Translations under genes and position numbers: made by a program
The notes under the pieces: generated by a model
Databases searched by the model: none
Seen by the model: only the letters and a program-made list of their open reading frames with translations
What the model was told of the DNA's origin: nothing
In this document: positions 9,891 through 18,529 of the stretch, piece after piece
Position numbering within the stretch: the stretch's first letter is position 1
How the letters are laid out: each line of letters begins with the position of its first letter
DNA from: RYN-122 sp963761655
Lineage (GTDB): Bacteria > Actinomycetota > Actinomycetes > Mycobacteriales > SCTD01
DNA length: 64,000 bases
NCBI GenBank assembly: GCA_963761655.1
Contig: CAVXHI010000008.1
Span: 620,001-684,000 of the forward strand
Reading direction: 5' to 3'

Positions 9891-11037
9891 AGGCCGAGGC
9901 GTAGCAGAGCGAGTACGCGCCGGCACTGCCCAGGTACAGCCGGTCCCCGACGGCGAGCGAGGCGGGCAGGCCGACGTCGCGCAGCAGGGTGTCCGAGGAG
10001 TCGCAGCTCGGGCCGGTCACGGTGCACCGGACGACGGGTCCGGCCTCGTCCAGGAGCGACGTCGTCACGGGGAAGGCGAGCGTTCCGGCGGTCTGCGCGG
10101 CCTCCATCAGCCCGTTGTAGGCGCCGACGTCGGTGTAGACCCACAGCCGTCCGTGCCGCTCGGTGCGGCCGATGACGGTGGCGCCCAGGACGGCGGCCTC
10201 GGCGACGATCGCGCGGCCGGGCTCGCAGAAGAGCTCCTCCGGGACGTAGGGCAGCGCGGGAAGGGCCTCGAGCACCCGCTGGGCGACGTCCTCGAGGTCG
10301 GGCAGGACCTCGGCCGGTGCGTACCGGGCCGGGAACCCGCCCCCGAGGTCGAGCATCCGCAGCCGCACGCCGGCGGCCAGCAGGTCGGTGAGCAGCGGCG
10401 CCATGACCCGGACCGCGTGCGCCCAGGCGTCGGGGTCGGTGCACTGCGAGCCGACGTGGAAGGTGACGCCGTCCGGCACGAGGCCGAGGCCCGGGGCGGC
10501 GAGCAGCAGGCGACGGGCGTCCTCGGGCGTGCACCCGAACTTGGCCGACAGCGGGAAGCGGCTGCTGGTGTCGTCGACCGACAGGCGCACGTACACGCCG
10601 GCGCCGGGGGCGTGCTCGGCGACCTTGGCGAGCTCCTCGGGGCAGTCGACCGCGAAGCGGCGCAGCCCCAGGGCGAACGCTCCCGCGATGTGCGACGGCG
10701 GCTTCACCGGGTTGCTGAACAGGACGTCGGCGGGGTCGGCGCCGGCCGCGACGGCGAGCTGCGCCTCGACGAGGGAGGCGACCTCGAAGCCACCGCCCGC
10801 CGCGGCGCGACGGTCGCGCAGGATCTCGGCGTCCGGGTTGCACTTGACGGCGTACCGGACGGCGACCCGCCGGGCGAAGGCGTCCTGGAAGGCCTGCACG
10901 CGGCCGGTCACGATCCGCAGGTCGTAGGCCAGGAACGGCGCGTCGTCGGCGAGCACGGCCAGGGCGACGGGGCTCAGGACGTCCCCGGCGACGCGCACGG
11001 CTCGGGCAGGGCCAGGGGGGACCAGCACCGGGAGCAC
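9850..11037 (-). CDS. Ornithine decarboxylase-type PLP enzyme (fold type III)
   Basis: This 395-residue enzyme belongs to the eukaryotic-type ornithine/diaminopimelate decarboxylase family and would convert ornithine to putrescine, the entry to polyamine synthesis. The PLP lysine is K65 in YAVKCN; the cofactor-binding HVGSQ (H194), the Gly-rich LGGGFP and EPGRAIVAEA follow. C345-D346 in GPSCDSSD match the ornithine decarboxylase active-site pair, and YASAFNGF near the end is also ornithine decarboxylase-like, which argues against lysA. The GTG at 11037 is the first plausible start; internal starts cannot be excluded. It diverges from the GGDEF-EAL gene and shares with it a pair of mirrored sigma-28-like promoter motifs. 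Confidence 0.88.
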   Translation of the reverse strand: MLPVLVPPGPARAVRVAGDVLSPVALAVLADDAPFLAYDLRIVTGRVQAFQDAFARRVAVRYAVKCNPDAEILRDRRAAAGGGFEVASLVEAQLAVAAGADPADVLFSNPVKPPSHIAGAFALGLRRFAVDCPEELAKVAEHAPGAGVYVRLSVDDTSSRFPLSAKFGCTPEDARRLLLAAPGLGLVPDGVTFHVGSQCTDPDAWAHAVRVMAPLLTDLLAAGVRLRMLDLGGGFPARYAPAEVLPDLEDVAQRVLEALPALPYVPEELFCEPGRAIVAEAAVLGATVIGRTERHGRLWVYTDVGAYNGLMEAAQTAGTLAFPVTTSLLDEAGPVVRCTVTGPSCDSSDTLLRDVGLPASLAVGDRLYLGSAGAYSLCYASAFNGFPLPTPLYLA

Positions 11038-11046
11038 ACCGGAGCC

Positions 11047-11072
11047 TCGACCGGTGCGCGGTGCCTCTTGAG
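11047..11072 (-). promoter_or_regulatory. Sigma-28 (FliA/WhiG)-like promoter for the ornithine decarboxylase
   Basis: On the minus strand CTCAAG (11072-11067) is followed after 15 bases by GTCGA (11051-11047). The WhiG/FliA consensus is TAAA, about 15 bases, GCCGATAA; GC-rich actinobacterial versions commonly read CTCAAG and GCCGA. The -10 differs by one base in the GCCGA core. The same element with the same spacing occurs on the opposite strand. Confidence 0.4.
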
Positions 11073-11091
11073 GATCGAGGGGGTGGAAACC

Positions 11092-11117
11092 CTCAAGGCC
11101 TCGGGCAGCGGCGTCGA
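11092..11117 (+). promoter_or_regulatory. Sigma-28 (FliA/WhiG)-like promoter for the GGDEF-EAL gene
   Basis: CTCAAG (11092-11097) is followed after 15 bases by GTCGA (11113-11117), ten bases before the GTG at 11127. It mirrors the minus-strand element at 11047-11072 with identical spacing, which makes chance less likely. The two -35 boxes also form the arms of an imperfect inverted repeat. Confidence 0.4.
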
Positions 11118-11126
11118 CCGGGGAGG

Positions 11127-13880
11127 GTGCAGAGCGTCCTGCCCCGCCTCCGCGTGCCCCTGCGGTACCCGGCGTCGCTCGTCGTCGTGGTCGCGTGGAT
11201 CGTCGCCCTGCGGGCGTCCGGCGGGGACACCGACACCGGCCGGTGGGTCTCCAACGTCGGCCTCGTCGTCCTGACCGGCCTGGCCGCCGGCTCCTGCCTG
11301 CTGCGGGCCTCCCGTCCCGGTCCGGCGCGACGCGCCTGGCTGCTGCTCGGGCTCGGCGTCGCCTCGTGGTGCAGCGGCCAGGCGGTCTGGACGCTGTTCG
11401 AGTCCGTCCAGGGCCGCGAGGTGCCCTTCCCCTCGTTCGCCGACGCCGGCTACCTGCTCGCCGTCCCCCTGCTCACCGCCGGGCTGCTCGCGCTGCCAGG
11501 GTCGTCCGGCGGCCTGTCGACCCGGGTGCGCACCGTCCTCGACGGCGTCGTCGTCGCCGTCAGCCTCGGCATGGTCAGCTGGGAGCTCGTGCTCGCCGCC
11601 ACCCTGCGCGCGGGCGCCGACAGCCCCTTCGCGGCGGTGATCAGCCTCGCCTACCCGGTCGGCGACGTCGTCTGCGGCACCGTCGCGGTGGTCGCGCTGG
11701 CCCGCGCGCGGCACGGCACGGGGGTCCGGCTGTCGTCCCTGCTGCTGCTCACCGGCGGCTGCGTGGCCTTCGCGATCGGCGACTCCGGCTTCGCCTACCT
11801 CACGCTGCGCGACAGCTACTACAGCGGCCACCCGATCGACCTCGGCTGGTTCACCGGCTTCACCCTGCTCGGGCTCGCGGCCCGCGTCCCGCAGGAGACC
11901 GAGGCGGTCGGGGCGGAGCGGGGGCAGAGCACCCGGGTCGGCGTCGTCGCGCCGTACGTCGCCGTCGTCGCCGCCCTGGTGGCAGGCGTCGCCCGCGAGA
12001 TCACGGTCGGCCGCCTGGGACCGTTCCTGGCCTGGGGCACCCTGCTGCTGGTGCTGCTGCTCGTCGTCCGGCAGGTCCTGGCGCTGCAGGAGAACGCCAC
12101 GCTGACCCGGCAGCTCGAGGCGCGGGTCGCCGACCGCACCGCCGAGCTGACCGCACGGACCCGCGAGCTCAGCGGGCAGGAGCTGTGGTTCCGCAGCCTC
12201 GTGCAGAACCTGTCCGACGTCGTCGCGGTCGTCGACGACCACGGCTCGGTCACCTACGCGACGCCGAGCAGCCTGGACCACTTCGGCGTCGCGCCGTCAC
12301 AGCTGGTGGGCCGCGGGCTGGTCGACTGGTGGGGTCCGCTCGACGCCGCCCGCCTGCAGCCGCTGCTGGCCGAGCTGCGTCGCCAGCCCGGGGTCAGCCG
12401 CGTGTTCACCGGCGCGGTCCGGCACTCCGCGGGCCACCTCGTGCCGGTTGAGGCGACCGTGACGAGCCTGGCCGCGGAGCAGGCCGTCCGCGGCTTCGTG
12501 CTCAACGTCCGCGACATCACCGAGCGCCGTCAGCTCGAGCTCGAGCTGTCGCACCAGGCCTTCCACGACGCCCTCACGGGGCTGGCGAACCGGTCCCTGT
12601 TCGTCGACCGCGTCCGGCACGCGCTGGCGGTCGAGCGGCACGCCGAGCGCGGCCTCGCGGTCCTGTTCCTCGACCTCGACGGCTTCAAGGCCGTCAACGA
12701 CACCCTGGGCCACGCGGCCGGGGACCGGCTGCTCAAGCAGGTCGCCGACCGGCTCGAGGCGTGCGTCCGGCCCGGCGACACCGTCGCCCGGCTCGGGGGC
12801 GACGAGTTCGGCGTGCTGCTCGAGGAGCTCGGCAGCGGCGACGACGGCAGCGACGTCGCCCGCCGGATCGCCGTGGCCCTGCGTGCGCCCGTCGAGCTCG
12901 ACGGGCGCGACGTCACGGTCCGGTCCAGCTGCGGCATCGCCCTGCGGCGGAGCGACGAGAGCGCCGACGAGCTCATGCGCAACGCCGACCTCGCGATGTA
13001 CCGCGCCAAGGCGGTCGGCGGCGACGCGCACGCCCTGTTCGAGCCCGGGATGCACCTCGAGCTCGTGCGCCGCCTCCAGCTCGAGGAGGACCTGCGGCAC
13101 GCCGTCGAGCGCGGGGAGCTCGAGGTCTGGTACCAGCCGACGCACGCGCTCGCCGCCGGCGACTGGGTCGGCTGCGAGGCGCTGGTGCGCTGGCGCCACC
13201 CCGTCCGCGGCCTGGTGCCGCCGGACGTCTTCATCGGCGTCGCGGAGGAGCTCGGTCTCATCGTCGAGCTCGGCGCCTTCGTGCTGCACGAGGCGTGCCG
13301 CCAGACCGCGCACTGGCGGCGGACGCGCCCCGAGCTGGCCGCCCTCGACATCGCCGTGAACGTCTCCTCCAGGCAGCTCGACGACCCCGGCTTCCTGGCC
13401 GTCGTCGACGCCGCCCTGGCCGCCGCCGGCCTGCCGGGGTCGGCCCTGACCGTCGAGCTGACCGAGAGCGTCCTCGTCGAGCACGACGAGCAGATGCAGG
13501 ACCTGCTGGCACGGCTCAAGCAGCGCGGCGTCCGGCTGGCCATCGACGACTTCGGCACCGGCTACTCGTCGCTGTCCTACCTGCACCGCTTCCCCGTCGA
13601 CGTCCTCAAGGTCGACCGCTCGTTCGTGTCGGGCGTCGCCGCGGGCTCCGACGAGGAGGAGCTGGCGCGCACGATCGTGAAGCTCGGCCAGAGCCTCGGG
13701 CTGGTGGTGGTGGCCGAGGGGATCGAGGAGGACGCGCAGCTGCAGTCGCTGCAGGTCATGGGCTGCGACCTCGGCCAGGGCTTCCTGTTCAGCCGGCCGT
13801 TGCTCCCCGCCGACCTCGAGGCGACCTTCGACGTCGTCGTGCCGCCCCAGCCGGTCGCCCCGCTGCTCCGCGTCGTGTAG
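11127..13880 (+). CDS. Membrane-bound PAS-GGDEF-EAL cyclic-di-GMP protein
   Basis: The 917-residue protein has an N-terminal region of about eight hydrophobic helices (residues 10-310), a short coiled linker, a PAS domain (about 355-465), a diguanylate cyclase domain and a phosphodiesterase domain. The GGDEF motif (557-561) is intact and is preceded at five residues by RPGD, a product-inhibition I-site. The EAL motif (684-686, in CEALVRWRHP) and loop DDFGTGYSS are intact. Both activities are therefore possible; which dominates cannot be told. The GTG at 11127 is chosen because it follows a sigma-28-like promoter and GGGAGGG; the frame stays open upstream to 11061. It would couple an unknown membrane signal to motility, development or adhesion through c-di-GMP. 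Confidence 0.92.
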   Translation: MQSVLPRLRVPLRYPASLVVVVAWIVALRASGGDTDTGRWVSNVGLVVLTGLAAGSCLLRASRPGPARRAWLLLGLGVASWCSGQAVWTLFESVQGREVPFPSFADAGYLLAVPLLTAGLLALPGSSGGLSTRVRTVLDGVVVAVSLGMVSWELVLAATLRAGADSPFAAVISLAYPVGDVVCGTVAVVALARARHGTGVRLSSLLLLTGGCVAFAIGDSGFAYLTLRDSYYSGHPIDLGWFTGFTLLGLAARVPQETEAVGAERGQSTRVGVVAPYVAVVAALVAGVAREITVGRLGPFLAWGTLLLVLLLVVRQVLALQENATLTRQLEARVADRTAELTARTRELSGQELWFRSLVQNLSDVVAVVDDHGSVTYATPSSLDHFGVAPSQLVGRGLVDWWGPLDAARLQPLLAELRRQPGVSRVFTGAVRHSAGHLVPVEATVTSLAAEQAVRGFVLNVRDITERRQLELELSHQAFHDALTGLANRSLFVDRVRHALAVERHAERGLAVLFLDLDGFKAVNDTLGHAAGDRLLKQVADRLEACVRPGDTVARLGGDEFGVLLEELGSGDDGSDVARRIAVALRAPVELDGRDVTVRSSCGIALRRSDESADELMRNADLAMYRAKAVGGDAHALFEPGMHLELVRRLQLEEDLRHAVERGELEVWYQPTHALAAGDWVGCEALVRWRHPVRGLVPPDVFIGVAEELGLIVELGAFVLHEACRQTAHWRRTRPELAALDIAVNVSSRQLDDPGFLAVVDAALAAAGLPGSALTVELTESVLVEHDEQMQDLLARLKQRGVRLAIDDFGTGYSSLSYLHRFPVDVLKVDRSFVSGVAAGSDEEELARTIVKLGQSLGLVVVAEGIEEDAQLQSLQVMGCDLGQGFLFSRPLLPADLEATFDVVVPPQPVAPLLRVV

Positions 13881-13888
13881 CCGGCGCC

Positions 13889-13926
13889 GGCAGGCCCTCG
13901 CGCTGGCAGGCCTTCTCGCTGGCAGA
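13889..13926 (+). repeat. Short tandem repeat (16-base unit) upstream of hisI
   Basis: Two imperfect 16-base copies (13889-13904 and 13905-13920, beginning GGCAGGCC and ending CGCT) are followed by a partial third (GGCAGA). The third copy merges into CAGACT, which sits six bases before the hisI start in the position of a -10 hexamer. Confidence 0.5.
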
Positions 13927-13934
13927 CTGCCCGG

Positions 13935-14318
13935 GTGAGCAGCCCCGCCGTCCGTCCGACCGACCTCGACCCCGCGATCGCCGCGCAGCTCAAGCGCGAC
14001 CGGGACGGCCTCGTGGTGGCGGTGGCCCAGCAGCACGACACCGGCGAGGTGCTCATGGTCGGTTGGATGGACGACGAGGCGCTGCACCGGACCCTCACCA
14101 CCGGACGTGCCACCTACTGGTCGCGCAGCCGCCAGGAGTACTGGGTCAAGGGCGACACCTCCGGCAGCCAGCAGTGGGTCAAGGCCGTCGCGCTGGACTG
14201 CGACGGCGACACCCTGCTCGTGAAGGTCGACCAGGCCGGCTCCGGCGCCTGCCACACCGGGGACCGCACCTGCTTCGACGCCACCGTCCTGCCTTCCGCC
14301 GTCGGCGCGCCCGCGTGA
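13935..14318 (+). CDS. hisI: Phosphoribosyl-AMP cyclohydrolase HisI
   Basis: HisI opens the adenine ring of phosphoribosyl-AMP, the third step of histidine synthesis. The 127-residue protein is the stand-alone (non-HisE-fused) form. Conserved parts are visible: VGWMDDEALHRTL, the GRATYWSRSRQEYWVKGDTSG region, the metal-binding DCDGD, and the zinc-ligand pair in ACHTGDRTC. The GTG at 13935 has no ribosome-binding site but has CAGACT six bases upstream, so it may be leaderless. The TGA overlaps the GTG of trpE by four bases, so histidine and tryptophan genes are joined here. Confidence 0.97.
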   Translation: MSSPAVRPTDLDPAIAAQLKRDRDGLVVAVAQQHDTGEVLMVGWMDDEALHRTLTTGRATYWSRSRQEYWVKGDTSGSQQWVKAVALDCDGDTLLVKVDQAGSGACHTGDRTCFDATVLPSAVGAPA

Positions 14319-15796
14319 GCCGGATCGGCACGACCTCGCCCACCCGCGAGGAGTTCGCCGCCTCGTCCGACGCCGTCGTCGCGGTCACGCGCAGGCTGCT
14401 CGCCGACGGCGAGACACCGGTCGGGGTGTACCGCAAGCTCGCCGGCGGGCGGGCGGGCACCTTCCTGCTCGAGTCGGCCGAGCAGGGCCGCTCGTGGTCG
14501 CGGTGGTCGTTCGTGGGCGTCAACGCCGCGGCAACGCTGACCGAGCGGGACGGCAGGGCGCTGTGGGTCGGCGAGGGCCTGCCGACCACCAGCGAGGACC
14601 CGCTCGAGGCGCTGCGCGAGGCCGACGCCCTGCTGCGGACGCCCAAGCAGGACGGCGCTCCGCCCTTCACGGGCGGGCTGGTCGGCTACCTCGGCTACGA
14701 CGTCGTGCGGCGGATCGAGCGGCTGCCGAGCACCGCGCCGGACGAGCTCGGGATGCCCGAGCTGGCGATGATGCTCGTCACCGACCTCGCCGTCCTGGAC
14801 CACAGCGACGGCACGGTCCTGCTCGTCGCGAACGTGCTCCGGGGCGGCTCCTACGACGACGCCCTCGCCCGGCTCGACGCCATGACCGCCGGCCTGTCCG
14901 CACCGGTCCCCCCGAGCGTCGCCACGCTCGACCTCGACGCCGTCCCCGACGTCGTGCGGCGGACGTCCCCCGAGGACCACATGGCCGCCGTCGAGACGGT
15001 CAAGGAGCACATCCGGGCGGGCGACGCGTTCCAGGTCGTGCTCAGCCAGCGGTTCGAGCTGGAGACGCAGGCCGACGCGCTCGACGTCTACCGGGTGCTC
15101 CGGGCGAGCAACCCCTCGCCGTACATGTACCTGCTGCGCTTCGCCGGGCACGAGCACCCGTTCGACGTCGTCGGCTCCTCGCCCGAGGCCCTCGTGACCG
15201 TCACCGCGGGGCACGCCGTCCTGCACCCGATCGCCGGGACGAAGCCCCGCGGGGCGACGCCGGAGGAGGACGCGGCCCTCGCCGACGAGCTCCTGCACGA
15301 CCCCAAGGAGCGCAGCGAGCACGTGATGCTCGTCGACCTCGGCCGCAACGACCTCGGCCGGGTCTGCGAGCCGGGCACGGTCGACGTCGTCGAGTTCATG
15401 CAGATCGAGCGCTACAGCCACGTGATGCACATCGTGAGCACCGTGGTGGGTGCCGTCCGGGCGGGCCTGAGCGCCTTCGACGTCCTGCGCGCGACCTTCC
15501 CGGCGGGGACGCTCTCGGGCGCCCCGAAGCCGCGGGCGATGGAGATCATCGAGTCGCTCGAGCCGTTCCGGCGCAACCTGTACGGCGGGTGCGTCGGCTA
15601 CCTCGACGCCGGGGGCGACATGGACATGGCGATCGCCATCCGCACCGCCGTCCTGCACCGAGGGCGCGCCGTCGTCCAGGCCGGGGGAGGCCTCGTCGCC
15701 GACAGCGACCCCGTGGCCGAGCAGGCCGAGTGCGAGAACAAGGCGGCCGCCGTCCTGCGGGCGGTCGCAGCGGCCGCGACCCTGCGTCCCGCGTGA
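14315..15796 (+). CDS. trpE: Anthranilate synthase component I
   Basis: TrpE makes anthranilate from chorismate, using ammonia from the TrpG glutaminase, which is not in this window. The 493-residue protein has the N-terminal LLES motif (TFLLESAEQG) that forms part of the tryptophan feedback site, and the C-terminal chorismate-binding core: GAGTLSGAPKPRAMEI-type sequence (here PAGTLSGAPKPRAME), DLGRNDLGRV and QAGGGLVADSDP. Length and motifs fit TrpE and not PabB. The start GTG overlaps the hisI stop; the stop is ten bases before the next gene. No leader peptide or attenuator precedes it, as expected for an internal operon gene. Confidence 0.96.
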   Translation: MSRIGTTSPTREEFAASSDAVVAVTRRLLADGETPVGVYRKLAGGRAGTFLLESAEQGRSWSRWSFVGVNAAATLTERDGRALWVGEGLPTTSEDPLEALREADALLRTPKQDGAPPFTGGLVGYLGYDVVRRIERLPSTAPDELGMPELAMMLVTDLAVLDHSDGTVLLVANVLRGGSYDDALARLDAMTAGLSAPVPPSVATLDLDAVPDVVRRTSPEDHMAAVETVKEHIRAGDAFQVVLSQRFELETQADALDVYRVLRASNPSPYMYLLRFAGHEHPFDVVGSSPEALVTVTAGHAVLHPIAGTKPRGATPEEDAALADELLHDPKERSEHVMLVDLGRNDLGRVCEPGTVDVVEFMQIERYSHVMHIVSTVVGAVRAGLSAFDVLRATFPAGTLSGAPKPRAMEIIESLEPFRRNLYGGCVGYLDAGGDMDMAIAIRTAVLHRGRAVVQAGGGLVADSDPVAEQAECENKAAAVLRAVAAAATLRPA

Positions 15797-15806
15797 ACGG
15801 CCCGGC

Positions 15807-16427
15807 GTGAAGCGCGGGCTGTACGTCGCCCTGCTGCTGTGCGGCGTCGCCGGGGTGCTGCTGCTGTCCGGCGCCTCCGGCACGTGGGCGCACGCCCGGA
15901 TCGAGGGCCTCTCCCCGCTGCCGGACCGCGAGGTCGACGTGCGCGGGCGGGACCTCGTCGCGGGGCTGCGTGCCGTGGGGGTGCTCGCCCTTGCCGGCGT
16001 GCCCGCGCTGCTGGCCGCCCGCCGATGGGGCCGGGCCGCCCTCGGTGCGGTGCTGCTCGCAGGAGGCGTGCTGGCCGCCGTCCTCGTCGCCCGGGTGCTC
16101 GCCGACCTCGACGGGCGGGTCTACGCGAGCGAGGCGTGGACGCAGGCCGGGGGTCCGGCGCCGACCGTCCCCGGCTTCTCGCTGGTCCCCGCCCCGACGG
16201 CGGTGCACCGGACTGCCCTGCCCCTCCTCACCCTCGCGGGCGGTGTCCTGCTGCTCCTCGCCGGCCTGCTGACCCTCGTGCGCGGCCGGTCCTGGGCCGG
16301 TCTCGGCGCCCGGTACGAGGCGCCGGCAGCGCGTCCCGTCGTCGAGGCGCCCACCGACAAGGGCACGTGGGACGCGCTCGACCGCGGCGAGGACCCGACC
16401 GCAGCAGACCCTCCCGGCCGCCCGTAG
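15807..16427 (+). CDS. TIGR02234-type tryptophan-operon membrane protein
   Basis: This 206-residue protein has four hydrophobic segments: residues 5-24, LRAVGVLALAGVPALLAARRW, ALGAVLLAGGVLAAVLVARV and PLLTLAGGVLLLLAGLLTLV. A charged C-terminal tail ends with TKGTWDALDRGEDPT. The position between trpE and trpC and the tail (WDALDRGEDPT) match the conserved actinobacterial Trp_oprn_chp family. Its biochemical role is unknown; the conserved position suggests a link with tryptophan synthesis or transport. The stop codon TAG is itself part of the TAGGCT hexamer that precedes trpC. Confidence 0.85.
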   Translation: MKRGLYVALLLCGVAGVLLLSGASGTWAHARIEGLSPLPDREVDVRGRDLVAGLRAVGVLALAGVPALLAARRWGRAALGAVLLAGGVLAAVLVARVLADLDGRVYASEAWTQAGGPAPTVPGFSLVPAPTAVHRTALPLLTLAGGVLLLLAGLLTLVRGRSWAGLGARYEAPAARPVVEAPTDKGTWDALDRGEDPTAADPPGRP

Positions 16428-16430
16428 GCT
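16425..16430 (+). promoter_or_regulatory. -10 hexamer TAGGCT of trpC
   Basis: TAGGCT with six bases to the GTG of trpC suggests an internal leaderless promoter for trpCBA. It overlaps the stop codon of the preceding gene. Confidence 0.5.
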
Positions 16431-16436
16431 CGGCCC

Positions 16437-17258
16437 GTGGCTGATCCAGGACCGACCGTGCTCGACGAGATCCTGGCCGGAGTGCGCGAGGACCTCGCCG
16501 TCCGGGAGGCCGCCGTCCCGCTGGCGGAGCTCAAGGCGCGGGCCGCCGACCAGCCCGTCGTCCGCGACGCGACTGCGGCGCTGCGCCGTCCGGGGGTGAG
16601 CGTCATCGCCGAGGTGAAGCGCAGCAGCCCGAGCAAGGGGGCCCTCGCCGCGATCGCCGACCCGGCCGCGCTCGCCCAGGACTACGAGGCCGGTGGCGCC
16701 AGCGTCATCAGCGTCCTCACCGAGCAGCGCCGCTTCGGGGGCAGCCTCGCCGACCTCGACGCCGTCCGGGCCCGGGTCGACGTGCCCGTGCTGCGCAAGG
16801 ACTTCGTCGTCAGCAGCTACCAGGTCTGGGAGGCCCGGGCGCACGGCGCCGACGTCGTCCTGCTCATCGTGGCGGCCCTCGAGCAGGAGGCCCTGGTGTC
16901 GCTGCTCGAGCGCACCGAGTCGCTCGGCATGAGCGCCCTGGTCGAGGCGCACGACGAGGCCGAGGCCGAGCGCGCGCTCGCCGCCGGAGCCACCCTGCTC
17001 GGCGTCAACGCGCGCGACCTCAGGACCCTCGAGGTCGACCGGTCCGTCCCCGGCCGCGTGTTCGCGCAGCTGCCCGACTCCGTCGTCAAGATCGCCGAGT
17101 CGGGGGTCCGCGGCCCGCACGACCTGCTCGCCTACGCCTCCGTCGGCGCCGACGCCGTCCTCGTCGGGGAGGGCGTCGTCACGGGCGGCAGCCCCCGCGA
17201 CGCCGTCCACGAGCTGGTCACCGCCGGCGCCCACCCCGCAGCCGGAGTCCACGAGTGA
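16437..17258 (+). CDS. trpC: Indole-3-glycerol phosphate synthase
   Basis: TrpC closes the indole ring from carboxyphenylamino-deoxyribulose phosphate. The 273-residue single-domain protein shows the family signature VIAEVKRSSPSKG with the catalytic lysine, the second active-site lysine in VLRKDFVVSSYQV, the conserved glutamate in ALVEAHDEAEAE and LGVNARDLRTLEVD, and the phosphate site IAESGVRG. TrpF is not fused to it. Its stop overlaps the trpB start by four bases (GTGA), showing translational coupling. The GTG start follows TAGGCT by six bases and lacks a ribosome-binding site. Confidence 0.97.
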   Translation: MADPGPTVLDEILAGVREDLAVREAAVPLAELKARAADQPVVRDATAALRRPGVSVIAEVKRSSPSKGALAAIADPAALAQDYEAGGASVISVLTEQRRFGGSLADLDAVRARVDVPVLRKDFVVSSYQVWEARAHGADVVLLIVAALEQEALVSLLERTESLGMSALVEAHDEAEAERALAAGATLLGVNARDLRTLEVDRSVPGRVFAQLPDSVVKIAESGVRGPHDLLAYASVGADAVLVGEGVVTGGSPRDAVHELVTAGAHPAAGVHE

Positions 17259-18529
17259 CCACGTCCCTGCCCTCTGCGCAGCTGCCCGACGCTGCCGGCC
17301 ACTTCGGCCCCTACGGCGGGCGCTTCGTCCCCGAGGCCCTGGTCGCCGCCCTCGACGAGCTCGCCGAGGCCCACCGCACCAGCCAGCAGGACCCGGTGTT
17401 CCTGGCCGAGCTCGACCGGCTGCTCACCACCTACGCCGGCCGCCCGACGCCGCTGACCGACGCGAGGCGCCTGTCCGAGCACGCCGGTGGTGCCCGGATC
17501 CTGCTCAAGCGCGAGGACCTCGCCCACACCGGCTCGCACAAGATCAACAACGTGCTGGGCCAGGCCCTGCTGACGAAGCGGATGGGCAAGACCCGGGTCA
17601 TCGCCGAGACCGGTGCGGGCCAGCACGGGGTCGCCACCGCCACCGCGTGCGCCCTGTTCGGGTTCGAGTGCACCGTCTACATGGGCGAGGAGGACACCCG
17701 GCGCCAGGCGCTGAACGTCGCCCGGATGCGCCTGCTCGGCGCCACCGTCGTGCCGGTCACCACCGGGACCCGCACGCTCAAGGACGCGACCAACGAGGCG
17801 TTCCGCGACTGGGTCGCCAACGTCGAGACCACGCACTACGCCATCGGCAGCGTCGTCGGGCCGCACCCGTTCCCGGCCATGGTCCGCGACTTCCAGCGCA
17901 TCATCGGCGTCGAGGCGCGGCAGCAGTGCCTCGACCTCGTCGGCCGCCTCCCCGACGCCGTCGTGGCGTGCGTCGGCGGCGGCTCCAACGCCATGGGCGC
18001 CTTCCACGCGTTCATCCCCGACGAGGGCGTCGCGCTGGTCGGCGCCGAGGCCGGCGGCGACGGCGTCGAGACCGGCCGCCACGCCGCGCCGCTGACCGCC
18101 GGCACCCCGGGCGTGCTGCACGGCGCCCGCAGCTACCTCATGCAGGACGACGACGGCCAGACCATGGACACCACCTCGATCAGCGCCGGCCTCGACTACC
18201 CCGGCGTCGGGCCCGAGCACTCGTGGCTGCGCGACGCCGGGCGCGCCACGTACACGGGCGTGACGGACGCCTGGGCGATGCAGTGCCTGTCGTTCCTGGC
18301 GAAGTCCGAGGGCATCCTGTGCGCGATCGAGACGGCGCACGCCTTCGCCGGAGCCTGCGACTGGGGGCGGGCCCAGGCTGTCGACCCGCGCGAGCTCGTG
18401 GTCGTCGTCAACACCTCCGGGCGCGGCGACAAGGACGTCGACACCGCGGCCCGCTGGTTCGGCCTCGTGACCGGCGAGGAGGTCGCGGAGTCCGAGCTGG
18501 TCCGCGCCCACGAGGGCGAGCAGCCGTGA
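17255..18529 (+). CDS. trpB: Tryptophan synthase beta subunit
   Basis: TrpB condenses indole with serine using PLP. The 424-residue protein is of the TrpB1 type, which partners with TrpA. The PLP lysine is K96 in HTGSHKINN; the phosphate-binding GGGSNAMGAF and the GAGQHG segment are present, as is the C-terminal NTSGRGDKDV loop. It is coupled by four-base overlaps to both trpC and trpA, so alpha and beta subunits should be made together for the alpha2beta2 complex with its indole tunnel. Confidence 0.98.
   Translation: MTTSLPSAQLPDAAGHFGPYGGRFVPEALVAALDELAEAHRTSQQDPVFLAELDRLLTTYAGRPTPLTDARRLSEHAGGARILLKREDLAHTGSHKINNVLGQALLTKRMGKTRVIAETGAGQHGVATATACALFGFECTVYMGEEDTRRQALNVARMRLLGATVVPVTTGTRTLKDATNEAFRDWVANVETTHYAIGSVVGPHPFPAMVRDFQRIIGVEARQQCLDLVGRLPDAVVACVGGGSNAMGAFHAFIPDEGVALVGAEAGGDGVETGRHAAPLTAGTPGVLHGARSYLMQDDDGQTMDTTSISAGLDYPGVGPEHSWLRDAGRATYTGVTDAWAMQCLSFLAKSEGILCAIETAHAFAGACDWGRAQAVDPRELVVVVNTSGRGDKDVDTAARWFGLVTGEEVAESELVRAHEGEQP

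Noticed and set aside
9850..11037. Diaminopimelate decarboxylase (lysA)
   Set aside because: The GPSCDSSD pair and YASAFNGF ending fit ornithine decarboxylase better, and lysA would lack the Cys-Asp pair.
14250..14320. trp attenuator or leader peptide
   Set aside because: trpE starts inside the hisI stop codon, leaving no space for a leader, and no Trp-rich peptide is encoded before hisI.
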